A stretch of 57,640 nucleotides of DNA from a virus. Below the pieces are notes generated by a model. That model saw only the letters and a list, made by a program, of their open reading frames with translations, was not told the DNA's origin and made no database searches. Position 1 is the first letter of the stretch. Each line of letters begins with the position of its first letter. The position numbers were made by a program, and so were the translations under genes. This document shows, one piece after another, positions 33,641-40,197 of the stretch. The DNA lies in the IMG/VR virus record IMGVR_UViG_3300035703_000108, positions 1 through 57,640 of that record; one strand, 5' to 3'.

Positions 33641-33644
33641 GCGG

Positions 33645-33824
33645 TCAGCGCGAGCCTTCGCGGTAGAGCGTGAGCGTCTCGCGCAGGGCTGCGTTCGCAC
33701 GGCGGATGCCGTCGTAGCGATCGGCGCTGTCGCGCAGGGCGCGCTCGAGGTTCTCGATGTCGCGGTTGGCGCGGTCGAGCTGCGCCTGCAATTCACGCGC
33801 GCGGCGCCACGGGTTCCAGATCAC
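33645..33824 (-). CDS. Small coiled-coil protein between terminase subunits (59 aa)
   Basis: GTG start overlapping the TerS stop (GTGA). Reads VIWNPWRRARELQAQLDRAN, continuing as a heptad-rich helix (RDIENLERALRDSADRYDGI) to the C-terminus. A single coiled coil, no other motif. It may be a Rz-like or packaging accessory protein; its position between terS and terL suggests a packaging role. Function unknown. Confidence 0.5.
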   Translation of the reverse strand: MIWNPWRRARELQAQLDRANRDIENLERALRDSADRYDGIRRANAALRETLTLYREGSR

Positions 33825-34369
33825 TTGTCGAGATCCTTCATGCCTGCAACGCGCAACGCCTCGGCAAGTTGCAGGGCGAGGGCTGCGTTGTCTGCGTTGC
33901 TCTCGATCTTGAGCGCCTCGCCGTCCTTGTTGCCGACTTCGACCTGCTGCTTGTCGCCGTACTTCTTCGGGTGCCACTTCGCCAGCAGCTTGAGGCGAAG
34001 CTCCGCGCGGTTCTTTGCCCACGCAACACCGGCGCTGTCGATGCGCGATGTTGACTTGTTGCCTTCCTCGTCGATCTGCACCACGCGCTCGGGCTCTTCG
34101 TCGATGATGCGCAGCACGTCGTCGGCTATGACGTCAGCACCGACGTCGCGTGCCTGCGCGTACGCGAGAGCCAAGTCTTCGTCTTCGCGCACCCAAAAGT
34201 TCCACGACACCGGATGGAAATTCAGCTCACGGCCAAGCGACGCCAGCGTCTCGCCCTGAGCGATACGCGACAGCACTTCGTCGATGAGCTTGGGGGTCTT
34301 CTTCGCCGGGTACGGCATCTGCATGCTCCGCTTCTTGGCAGGACTACCAGTTCGAGGCACAGGTAACAT
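33821..34369 (-). CDS. terS: Terminase small subunit, Sf6-like (182 aa)
   Basis: An N-terminal HTH region (LIDEVLSRIAQGETLASLGR, then NFHPVSWNFWVREDEDLALA) matches the Sf6/T4-type small terminase that recognises the packaging site. The middle (YAQARDVGADVIADDVLRII) forms the oligomerisation helices, with WHPKKYGDKQQVEVGNKDG at the C-terminal part. The start is uncertain: an internal ATG at 34318 has a better GGAG ribosome-binding site than the first ATG at 34369. It precedes terL, separated by a 59-aa gene. Confidence 0.8.
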   Translation of the reverse strand: MLPVPRTGSPAKKRSMQMPYPAKKTPKLIDEVLSRIAQGETLASLGRELNFHPVSWNFWVREDEDLALAYAQARDVGADVIADDVLRIIDEEPERVVQIDEEGNKSTSRIDSAGVAWAKNRAELRLKLLAKWHPKKYGDKQQVEVGNKDGEALKIESNADNAALALQLAEALRVAGMKDLDK

Positions 34370-34391
34370 CGGCAGTACCGATGCGCAAGCC

Positions 34392-34985
34392 TCACAGCGT
34401 CACAACGCCTCCCCGCGTCACAACCCGGCCAGCATCGGCGAGCGATATGAGGGCACGCACGACGCGCTGCCTGCGTGTGTCTCGCTGACCAGCAGGGGTG
34501 GCGGGCAAGAGATCGATGGCGTGCGAGATCACGTGCTCAACGCCGATCTGATCGGCCACGAGTGCCATCGCCTGCATCGCCTCAAGGACAGCCTGCTCGT
34601 TCGCACCGATGCGCAGCGCGGGCTTAGGCTTGGCCTTGGGCTCCTTCGGAACACGCTGCGCGATCTGCTCGCTCGTCTTCCACGCATCGGCCATCGGCGT
34701 GCTGAAGCCATACCTGTGCGAGGGGCAGCAGCGCACAAGGTGCGGCGTAGCCATCCACTGGTGCACCTCCTTCGTGGTGATCAGATACTCCTCGCAATCA
34801 TCCACAGCGCACCGCGCCTCAAGATCCACGAACAGTTTGAACTTGCCCCTGTGCTTGAACGGCCTCACCGCGACAGCCTCATAGGCCTGCTCGATGTCCG
34901 GCAGGACGAACCGATCGCCGACCACCCAGCGCCCAGCCTTGTGATCCTCAATGAACGCCTTCACCTCATCTGCATTGGTCCACAT
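34392..34985 (-). CDS. Zinc-binding and winged-helix protein, first gene of late block (197 aa)
   Basis: The N-terminal domain has a Cys/His cluster (CAVDDCEEY and LVRCCPSHRYGF) that could bind zinc. A Lys/Pro linker (PKEPKAKPKPALR) follows. The C-terminal 65 residues (about 130-197) are a winged-helix-like domain whose block QRDTRRQRVVRALISLADAG aligns with the C-terminus of the primase-helicase (KRDTRRQTIVRALNGLSR). Strong AAAAGGAGACGG ribosome-binding site. It directly faces the divergent early promoter, so a regulator or DNA-binding packaging/replication partner is plausible. Function unknown. Confidence 0.55.
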   Translation of the reverse strand: MWTNADEVKAFIEDHKAGRWVVGDRFVLPDIEQAYEAVAVRPFKHRGKFKLFVDLEARCAVDDCEEYLITTKEVHQWMATPHLVRCCPSHRYGFSTPMADAWKTSEQIAQRVPKEPKAKPKPALRIGANEQAVLEAMQAMALVADQIGVEHVISHAIDLLPATPAGQRDTRRQRVVRALISLADAGRVVTRGGVVTL

Positions 34986-35303
34986 CGCTTCCGTCTCCTT
35001 TTGTACGAAGGGTCACCCTATGCCACAGGCACCACGCAACTGCAACACCTCAACCCTACAACTCTTTACTTGCAACTTGCACCATGACAGCAGCAACTTG
35101 GAAAAAAAGGTTAAGTGCTGCTGCATGGTGCGCGTTGCAGTTTGCACCATGCAACTCAACGCAACGTGTTGCTTCAAGTTGCAGATGTTGCAGCCCAAAC
35201 CTACGTAGAAACCGAAGCACGTAAAAAATTACAGATAGTGCTTGCAACGTCCAGTTACATGTGAGAGAAGGGCTCATCAGAAACGCACACAGGAGACAAC
35301 GAC
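34986..35303. promoter_or_regulatory. Divergent control region between early and late blocks
   Basis: A 318-base non-coding region between the two divergent transcription blocks. It contains many GTTGC/GCAAC words, a 17-base direct repeat with two differences (35070-35086 and 35135-35151, TTGCA[AG][CT]TTGCACCATG) and a 9-bp inverted repeat GCATGGTGC/GCACCATGC (35123-35131 / 35144-35152). A run of A lies at 35102-35108. The right end holds the rightward early promoter. These repeats look like operators; the binding protein is unknown. Short reading frames in it lack ribosome-binding sites and were not called. Confidence 0.65.
35242..35280 (+). promoter_or_regulatory. Early promoter copy 1 (TTGCAA-N16-AGAGAA, ATCAG leader)
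   Basis: TTGCAA (35242-35247), 16 bases, AGAGAA (35264-35269), then six bases to ATCAG at 35276. Preceded by an A/T tract (GTAAAAAATTACAGATAG) like an UP element. The leader ACGCACACAGGAGACAACGAC reaches the ATG at 35304. Nearly identical to copy 2 at 36497. Confidence 0.7.
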
Positions 35304-35603
35304 ATGAACATCATCGACAACCTGATCGCCCGCATCGAGGATTACCGCGCCACCAACAAGCAGCCCTGCAAGAACTACGCGACGAAGGAAGCTGCTGAGA
35401 AGGCGACCGCCAAGATGGCCCAGCGCGCTGCCACCTACTTCGACGTGCAGAACCGCGATGACGCGCCGTCGGCCAACTACGTCGTCTTCTTCAACGAAGC
35501 GTGGGGCCGCTGGGTTGGCGCGATCGACCTGACCGACCTGCTGCGCCGCAAGAACAGCACCGGTGGCTACCTCGGCTTCTGCACCGGCTTCTTCACCTAC
35601 TGA
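35304..35603 (+). CDS. Small conserved early protein (99 aa)
   Basis: First gene of the rightward early block. The core CKNYATKEAAEKATAKMAQR and the C-terminal NEAWGRWVGAIDLTDLLRR with STGGYLGFCTGFFTY are familiar from small early proteins of many environmental phages; no function is known to me. Strong ACAGGAG ribosome-binding site. As the first gene behind the strong early promoter it may act on the host. Confidence 0.6.
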   Translation: MNIIDNLIARIEDYRATNKQPCKNYATKEAAEKATAKMAQRAATYFDVQNRDDAPSANYVVFFNEAWGRWVGAIDLTDLLRRKNSTGGYLGFCTGFFTY

Positions 35604-35688
35604 TCAACCGGCGGGGCAGGGTAGGGCGATCCACCACCTGCTTAAACAAGATGGAGCCAATTCGGCCCGCCAACAAGGAGACACCGAC

Positions 35689-35961
35689 ATGACCATCCGC
35701 CCAGACTACAACAGCCCCAAGCCGCTGGCCTACGTCAACAAGGTCATCCGCGACTACCACCGCCTGCCCGTGGAGCTGGTGCGCCTCCCGAAGGGTCAGC
35801 ACACCCTCGTCTACTGGCAGCCGCACCTCGACATCTATGAGGAGGCGACCTTCCCGTTCCCGCACACCAACGCTCTGCTGCTGGGCGAGTGGGTGCGCTA
35901 CGCCATCGGCTTCGCACAGGCCGTGCGCGGCCAGCACGGCATCACTGGGCTGGAGGACTGA
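35689..35961 (+). CDS. Early protein of unknown function (90 aa)
   Basis: ATG at 35689 after CAAGGAGACACCGAC. Mixed alpha/beta, Pro/His/Tyr-rich (RLPKGQHTLVYWQPHLDIYE), no Cys, no membrane segment. Not a family I recognise. The 85 bases before it carry only the ribosome-binding region. Confidence 0.5.
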   Translation: MTIRPDYNSPKPLAYVNKVIRDYHRLPVELVRLPKGQHTLVYWQPHLDIYEEATFPFPHTNALLLGEWVRYAIGFAQAVRGQHGITGLED

Positions 35962-35964
35962 GCC

Positions 35965-36180
35965 ATGACATTGGAAGATGCACTGGGCCGCCCAATCGAG
36001 ACGATCGAGGACGCCGTCCTCGCCCGAGCGATGTTCGCCTACGTCAAGCACGACTGGGTGCCTTACGGCTATGCCGACGTGGACACCGCCGCACAGGCGG
36101 ACATCGACGGCATGAGCAACACCCAGTTCCTCGTCGCGCTGGCGATGGGCTTTGAAGACTTGAAGGGGGCAACGCCATGA
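35965..36180 (+). CDS. Small acidic early protein (71 aa)
   Basis: Begins MTLEDALGRPIETIEDAVLA; helical, acidic, with YVKHDWVPYGYADVDTAAQA in the middle. It ends as ATGA with the following HTH gene, so the two are coupled. Function unknown. Confidence 0.5.
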   Translation: MTLEDALGRPIETIEDAVLARAMFAYVKHDWVPYGYADVDTAAQADIDGMSNTQFLVALAMGFEDLKGATP

Positions 36181-36458
36181 CCATCACAGCAGCCGAGGCG
36201 CGTGCGCGCATGCTCGCCAAGAAGGCGCGGAAGGTTCCCGCCGGTCTGGCTAAGTCGAACATCGAGCGCGCAGCAAAGGCCGACAGGCGGGCGCGGGTGT
36301 ACATCGAACGTTGGATGGACGGCGAGACGCATCAGCAGATCGCAGACAGCGAGGGGCTTAAGCTCGCCACTGTGAGCCATGCCATCGAGGCATACCGCAG
36401 GCGCCACCCCGACGCGGGCGTGCCCAAGCGCAAGTCGCCCACCAAGCGCCCGAAGTAG
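36177..36458 (+). CDS. Small HTH DNA-binding protein (93 aa)
   Basis: A basic N-terminus (RARMLAKKARKVPAGLAKSN) is followed by an HTH pattern at about 43-75 (YIERWMDGETHQQIADSEGL, then KLATVSHAIEAYRRR), with the G-x-T-x2-Q-I-A core of HTH_23-like domains, and a Lys/Arg/Pro-rich tail. Likely a phage transcription regulator acting on early or late promoters. It overlaps the previous gene by ATGA and is followed by promoter copy 2. Confidence 0.6.
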   Translation: MTITAAEARARMLAKKARKVPAGLAKSNIERAAKADRRARVYIERWMDGETHQQIADSEGLKLATVSHAIEAYRRRHPDAGVPKRKSPTKRPK

Positions 36459-36496
36459 GTATGAATACACATGCCGTAAAAAATTACAGATAGGGC

Positions 36497-36535
36497 TTGC
36501 AACGCCAAGTTACATATGAGAGAAGGGCTCATCAG
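36497..36535 (+). promoter_or_regulatory. Early promoter copy 2
   Basis: TTGCAA (36497-36502), 16 bases, AGAGAA (36519-36524), six bases, ATCAGCAACGCA from 36531, then ACAGGAGACAACGAC before the ATG at 36559. The whole element from GTAAAAAATTACAGATAG to the ATG is almost identical to copy 1, so it is a recent duplication. Confidence 0.7.
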
Positions 36536-36558
36536 CAACGCACACAGGAGACAACGAC

Positions 36559-36783
36559 ATGCCCTCAGACCTTCGCCACATCGTCAACACGCAAGACGCG
36601 GGCTTCATCGACTGCTGGATCGAGGTAGCCGCCTTCCGTTGGTTCACCGACGCCAAGCACTACGCCATCCGCGCCAGCAAGACCGACCGCCTCGGACGTG
36701 TTTTCGTCATCGAGAACGACGGCACGCGACCGACGTACTTCCAGCGCGGCCACGAGATCGACGACCTCGCCGACGCCGCGTGA
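36559..36783 (+). CDS. Small early protein (74 aa)
   Basis: Begins MPSDLRHIVNTQDAGFIDCW; one Cys, several aromatic residues, acidic end (EIDDLADAA). Beta-alpha mix, no known family. It is the first gene behind early promoter copy 2 and is followed by a UUCG-type hairpin. Function unknown. Confidence 0.5.
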   Translation: MPSDLRHIVNTQDAGFIDCWIEVAAFRWFTDAKHYAIRASKTDRLGRVFVIENDGTRPTYFQRGHEIDDLADAA

Positions 36784-36790
36784 CACCAAC

Positions 36791-36806
36791 GGGGGCTTCG
36801 GCCCCC
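36791..36806 (+). terminator. GC-rich UUCG-loop hairpin
   Basis: GGGGGC-TTCG-GCCCCC gives a very stable six-pair stem with a UUCG tetraloop right after the stop of the 74-aa gene. No T-tract follows, so it is more likely an RNA-stability or processing barrier than a true terminator. An ATCAGCAACACAGGAG leader without the TTGCAA box follows. Confidence 0.5.
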
Positions 36807-36837
36807 ACCCACTATCAGCAACACAGGAGACAATGAT

Positions 36838-37590
36838 ATGCCTACTAAGAACGAAGGAACGCTTCACATCGATGCCCTCAAGCAAGGGCGCATCCGGCTG
36901 CGGCTGATCGGCACCACGCCGATGTACATGAACAACATGAGCATCAAGGCTAAGCGCGATCTGCTGATCGGCGGGGGCCGGAAAACCGCCGCCGAGAAGA
37001 AGGACATCAAGCACGACCCCGAGCGGGAGTTCCGCGACAGCGCGCACAAGCACGAGGTCGGCGAGACGATGCTCTGCTTCCCCGCGCCCGGCGTGAAGTC
37101 GGCGATGGCGACAGCAGCCCTCGAAACACCGGGCGTCACCAAGTCTAGCGTCCAGCGTCTCATCTTCCTGCCGCAGCAGAAGATCAGCGTGTGGGGCAAG
37201 CCCTACCTCAAGATGGACGTGGTGCGCTCTGCGGACATGAACCGCACGCCGGACATCCGCACCCGCTGCTACCTGCCGCGCTGGGTGGCCGAGGTGGACA
37301 TCGCCTTCGTGACGCCAACGCTGTCGGCGCACGCCATCATCAGCCTGCTGTCCAACGCAGGTGTGGTCGTCGGGTTGGGTGACTTCCGGCAGGAGAAGGG
37401 TCGCGGCAGTTACGGCACGTTCGCTGTCGCTGGCGACGATCTGGGCGACTGGCAGGCGTACTGGGACGAGGTCACACAGGAAGGCCGCGCAGTGCAGCAG
37501 GCGGCTCTGGACAACCCTGAGCTGGCTGACGCCGACACGGTCGAGTTGATGGACATCCTCAATGAAGAGCGCGCCCGCAGGGTCGCATGA
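36838..37590 (+). CDS. Conserved phage protein with GLGDFRxxKGRGSYG signature (250 aa)
   Basis: The N-terminal strand set (GRIRLRLIGTTPMYMNNM) and a basic central part are followed by a C-terminal block (NAGVVVGLGDFRQEKGRG, then SYGTFAV). I know a family of phage proteins with this architecture (LIG-x2-P-[ML]-x3, then G-[IV]-G-[DE]-[WF]-R-x2-[KR]-x-G-x-[YF]-G) near recombination or replication genes. No function has been assigned to it that I know of. The acidic C-terminus (ELADADTVELMDIL) is separate. It is followed by the G-rich tract. The RAMP/ferredoxin-like feel is an impression only. Confidence 0.6.
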   Translation: MPTKNEGTLHIDALKQGRIRLRLIGTTPMYMNNMSIKAKRDLLIGGGRKTAAEKKDIKHDPEREFRDSAHKHEVGETMLCFPAPGVKSAMATAALETPGVTKSSVQRLIFLPQQKISVWGKPYLKMDVVRSADMNRTPDIRTRCYLPRWVAEVDIAFVTPTLSAHAIISLLSNAGVVVGLGDFRQEKGRGSYGTFAVAGDDLGDWQAYWDEVTQEGRAVQQAALDNPELADADTVELMDILNEERARRVA

Positions 37591-37599
37591 TGTGTTTGC

Positions 37600-37960
37600 G
37601 GGGCGGGCCACGTGTCCGCCCACGCAACTGGTTTACGGCGGTCTTGGTGAGGTACGGCGCGTCAGGGCGCGGCTGGGTGAGGCGAGGTCGGGCGGTTATG
37701 GCTGGGTGACGCATGTTGGGGCAGGGCGCGGCTAGGTCGGGCGGTCGAGGTAGGGCTTGGTCTGATCGGTTAGGGTTCGGCGGTTCAGGTTCGGCGGTTC
37801 AGGTTCGGATAGGTCGGGTTGGGCTAGGTACGTCCCGGCGCGGCAAGGCGGTTGAGACACGGCAAGGCAAGGTCGGTTGCGATCCGGCATGTCAAGGCTT
37901 GGCGGTTCAGGTTGGGCTGCGTTCGCTTGGGTTTGGCGCGTCTTGGCGGTTAAGTGAAAC
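37600..37960 (+). repeat. G-rich non-coding tract with GG every 3-5 bases
   Basis: The 384-base gap 37591-37974 holds no credible gene. From about 37640 to 37955 the plus strand is G-rich with GG doublets recurring mostly at 5-base steps (GGTAC GGCGC GTCAG GGCGC GGCTG) and only a few CC. Two exact 14-base tandem units GGCGGTTCAGGTTC occupy 37779-37806, with a related copy near 37901. The right end carries the AAAGGAGACAGAG ribosome-binding site of the next gene. Possible roles: replication origin, G-quadruplex/R-loop element, or transcription pausing. Confidence 0.7.
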
Positions 37961-37974
37961 GAAAGGAGACAGAG

Positions 37975-38475
37975 ATGAGTGGATTTCCAAAGAAAGAGCG
38001 GCAACGCATAATTGACGAGTATCTCGCAACCACGGGCCGTAACATGTTCGTGCCCAGCGAGTTCATCGACTGGCTTGGCGATAACCCCAAGCATGAGGCT
38101 TACGACTGGTTCTACGGCATGGCTGATGCCGAAGCGGCGCGCGAGTACCGCATCGCTCTGGCGAGGCGCATGGCGAGCGGCCTGCGGATCGTGGCGCAAG
38201 TGAGCGTGGCACCGGACAGCGCGCAGGTGGTGCAGTTCAGCACCCGCGAGTTCCCAGCCTATGTGTCCCCCGTGTCGGGCCGCAAGGACGGCGGCGGCTA
38301 CTCGCCGTTCAACCCGGACGATCCGGTGCTGATGGACGAGCTGCGCTGCCAAGGCGCGCAGGCTCTGCGGAGCTGGCTCGAACGCTATCGCGGCGCCGCA
38401 GAGGCGGCAGGCATCGACGTCGTGCCGATCGAGCACATCGCCGGGGCCATGCACCGCGAGCGGAGCGCCGCGTGA
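37975..38475 (+). CDS. Early protein of unknown function (166 aa)
   Basis: Start MSGFPKKERQRIIDEYLATT at 37975 after AAAGGAGACAGAG. Helical N-terminus, central AREYRIALARRMASGLRIVA, then a Pro/Gly-rich part with FNPDDPVLMDELRCQGAQAL and a helical end. It may bind DNA (N-terminal basic helix), but no family is recognised. Overlaps the 28-aa gene. Confidence 0.5.
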   Translation: MSGFPKKERQRIIDEYLATTGRNMFVPSEFIDWLGDNPKHEAYDWFYGMADAEAAREYRIALARRMASGLRIVAQVSVAPDSAQVVQFSTREFPAYVSPVSGRKDGGGYSPFNPDDPVLMDELRCQGAQALRSWLERYRGAAEAAGIDVVPIEHIAGAMHRERSAA

Positions 38476-38561
38476 TGGAGCTGCTACTCGCATCCATCGC
38501 CGTCCTCGTCTGGTGGGCCTACCGCGCAGACCGGGCCTTCATAGACAAGCACGACTTCTGA
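38475..38561 (+). CDS. Tiny membrane peptide (28 aa)
   Basis: MELLLASIAVLVWWAYRADR then AFIDKHDF: one membrane span with a short charged tail. The ATG overlaps the previous stop (TGATG), so translation is coupled. Peptides of this size in early regions are usually uncharacterised. Confidence 0.45.
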   Translation: MELLLASIAVLVWWAYRADRAFIDKHDF

Positions 38562-38567
38562 CCCTAT

Positions 38568-38601
38568 CTCGGCCTCCTAGCCCAGTGCTATGGAGGCCGA
38601 G
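38568..38601 (+). promoter_or_regulatory. RBS-sequestering hairpin before nuclease gene
   Basis: CTCGGCCTCC (38568-38577) pairs perfectly with GGAGGCCGAG (38592-38601), and TAGC/GCTA (38578-38581 / 38587-38590) extends the stem above a single bulged T. The GGAG of the 3' arm is the ribosome-binding site of the gene starting at 38604. This would close that site until unfolded. Confidence 0.65.
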
Positions 38602-38603
38602 AA

Positions 38604-39020
38604 ATGCGTAAGAGATATGAGACAGATGAAGACCGCCAGAACGAGCGTGATGTAGCCACCGCGATTGCGCAGCACTACCACCTCACACCCATCAAGCTCC
38701 CCGACCACAGCCGGGCCGATTTCATCATGCACCGCGACGGCGTCGCGCAGTCTGTGATCGAGATCAAGTGCCGCAACGTCTCGTCAGCCAAGTACGAGAC
38801 CCTCATGCTCAGCAAGAGCAAGTACTACGCCCTGCTCGACTGGGCGGAAAGGGGCTTCAAGGCCGCCCTCGTCGTGCGTTGGACGGACGCGATCGGCATC
38901 TGCCCCGTGCCCGTGGAGCACAGCCTCGGCACAGGCGGACGCACAGACCGTGGTGATGCCCTCGACATCGAGAGCGTCGTCCACATCCCCATTGACCGCT
39001 TCAAGCTCATCCCCCGGTAG
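38604..39020 (+). CDS. PD-(D/E)XK-type nuclease-like protein (138 aa)
   Basis: The segment DHSRADFIMHRDGVAQSVIE followed by IKCRN (about 36-60) has the D-x(10-15)-[E]-x-K pattern of restriction-like endonucleases, with a helix before it (NERDVATAIAQHYHLTPIKL) and a helix after it (YYALLDWAERGFKAALVVRW). A DNA-processing nuclease (resolvase- or recombination-related) is likely. Its RBS lies in a strong hairpin, so expression appears controlled. Its 3' end overlaps the minus-strand gene by 14 bases. Confidence 0.65.
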   Translation: MRKRYETDEDRQNERDVATAIAQHYHLTPIKLPDHSRADFIMHRDGVAQSVIEIKCRNVSSAKYETLMLSKSKYYALLDWAERGFKAALVVRWTDAIGICPVPVEHSLGTGGRTDRGDALDIESVVHIPIDRFKLIPR

Positions 39021-39657
39021 GCGTGCCGTACATGTAGGCGTCCGTGTCGCCGTACCGCTCGATCTGCGCGGCGTCGTGCTCGACGCTGAACTCGATCGTG
39101 CTGCACTTGAAGTCAGGGATCTTGGGCTCGGCTGGCGTCAGCGAGGCATCGAAGATCCGCAGCCGGTTGTTGGGGTAGGCGCAGAACTGGCCGTTCTCCA
39201 ACTCCACGATGTTCATGCTCTTGTGCTCGCTGGGCGTCTCGCTGGTGCTGTAGTCCACCGCATCGACCGAGGGGTGGTAGTTGTCCAGCGTGCAGACGTA
39301 CGAGCCGCGCATCGTACCGCCAGAGCGCAGGCGGGCCTCGAAGAGCATGCTCCCGATGAACTGCTTCGACACGCTGACGATCCCGTAGTCCATGCAGTTC
39401 CAGAATTGCAGGTCGGTCAGGGGCAGGTCGCGCTCCGGCAACTCAGGACGCGACAGGAAGGCGCTGATCGGGAGCTTGTCGAACATCGCCCCATACTCGG
39501 GCAGATACGTCTCGAAGTAGAGCGCGCGACCGGGGATGCTCTTGGCGCTCACCCACACGCCCTTCACGAACTCGCCGTGCCCGTCCGCCAGATCGCGCAG
39601 GTACTCTTTGCGCACCCACACGTGCTGCGCGGGTAGGTTGGTCACCAGTGTGCTCAT
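39007..39657 (-). CDS. Minus-strand protein of unknown function in the early block (216 aa)
   Basis: Starts MSTLVTNLPAQHVWVRKEYL after ACAGGAGACGAGC. Mixed alpha/beta, with FWNCMDYGIVSVSKQFIGSM and SGGTMRGSYVCTLDNYHPSV; no known family. It is the only leftward gene in the early block. The upstream palindrome and the TTGCAG-N17-AATACT box (minus strand, about 39680-39707) suggest it shares a divergent promoter region with promoter copy 3. Confidence 0.5.
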   Translation of the reverse strand: MSTLVTNLPAQHVWVRKEYLRDLADGHGEFVKGVWVSAKSIPGRALYFETYLPEYGAMFDKLPISAFLSRPELPERDLPLTDLQFWNCMDYGIVSVSKQFIGSMLFEARLRSGGTMRGSYVCTLDNYHPSVDAVDYSTSETPSEHKSMNIVELENGQFCAYPNNRLRIFDASLTPAEPKIPDFKCSTIEFSVEHDAAQIERYGDTDAYMYGTPTGG

Positions 39658-39691
39658 GCTCGTCTCCTGTGGGTAAGTATTGTGGCGTAGG

Positions 39692-39730
39692 TTGCAACCT
39701 GCAATTTACACGCTAGATATACGTCATCAG
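39692..39730 (+). promoter_or_regulatory. Early promoter copy 3 with overlapping divergent promoter
   Basis: TTGCAA (39692-39697), 16 bases, TAGATA (39714-39719), six bases, ATCAG at 39726, then CCACGCATACAGGAG before the ATG at 39752. The -35 lies in a 12-base palindrome AGGTTGCAACCT (39690-39701). On the other strand TTGCAG-N17-AATACT points toward the 216-aa gene, so the two promoters face away from each other over shared bases. Confidence 0.65.
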
Positions 39731-39751
39731 CCACGCATACAGGAGTTACCA

Positions 39752-40066
39752 ATGATTATCGAATGGCACAAGGAACCGCGCAGCCGCCGCCTTCTGGCCC
39801 GGCTCAACAAGAACAACGTCGAGCTGGTCAAGCGCGTCTTCTTCCCCGCCGACTTCCATGAGTACGTTGGCGTTGACCGCGACACGCGCCGCGTCATGGC
39901 GCTGCTGGAGAACCGCCGCGAGCGCGCCATTGACCGCGCCGTTGACAGCGCCTTTGGCCTCACGTTCTTGGAGGCAGCCGCCGACGGCTCGCGCAGCGCC
40001 GAGTTGATGGCTATCCTCAACGCCGCACCGGATGTCAGCGCCGTGGTCGGGGAGGCACTGCGGTGA
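39752..40066 (+). CDS. Early helical protein (104 aa)
   Basis: Start MIIEWHKEPRSRRLLARLNK after ACAGGAGTTACCA. Basic N-terminal half, then an Ala/Leu-rich helical C-terminus with AFGLTFLEAAADGSRSAELM. No family recognised. It overlaps the next gene by GTGA and begins the run of coupled small genes. Confidence 0.5.
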   Translation: MIIEWHKEPRSRRLLARLNKNNVELVKRVFFPADFHEYVGVDRDTRRVMALLENRRERAIDRAVDSAFGLTFLEAAADGSRSAELMAILNAAPDVSAVVGEALR

Positions 40067-40197
40067 TCCACGAAGCCAACATCATCGCCGCGTGGCGCAT
40101 CATCGACCAGCTCCGCTTCACGCCCGAGCACGAGATCCGCGCCATGCGCGTCGCCCTCTGCGAGATGCGCGACAACCTCGATCTGATCCTCGCATGA
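40063..40197 (+). CDS. Small early protein (44 aa)
   Basis: GTG start overlapping the upstream TGA. Reads VIHEANIIAAWRIIDQLRFT, then RAMRVALCEMRDNLDLILA. Helical, one Cys, no known domain. It ends as ATGA at the start of the DnaA-like gene. Confidence 0.5.
   Translation: MIHEANIIAAWRIIDQLRFTPEHEIRAMRVALCEMRDNLDLILA

Noticed and set aside
33641-33796. Longer start for the large terminase
   Set aside because: The extra 52 residues are Ser/Thr/Arg/Ala-rich shadow sequence of the 59-aa coiled-coil gene; the GTG at 33640 fits terminase starts.
34951-35208. Open frame in the divergent control region
   Set aside because: Cys/Met-rich, no ribosome-binding site and crosses operator-like repeats; noise more likely.
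37732-38493. Minus-strand frame across the G-rich tract
   Set aside because: Its composition follows the G/C bias of the tract, and the rest is antisense to a better supported gene.
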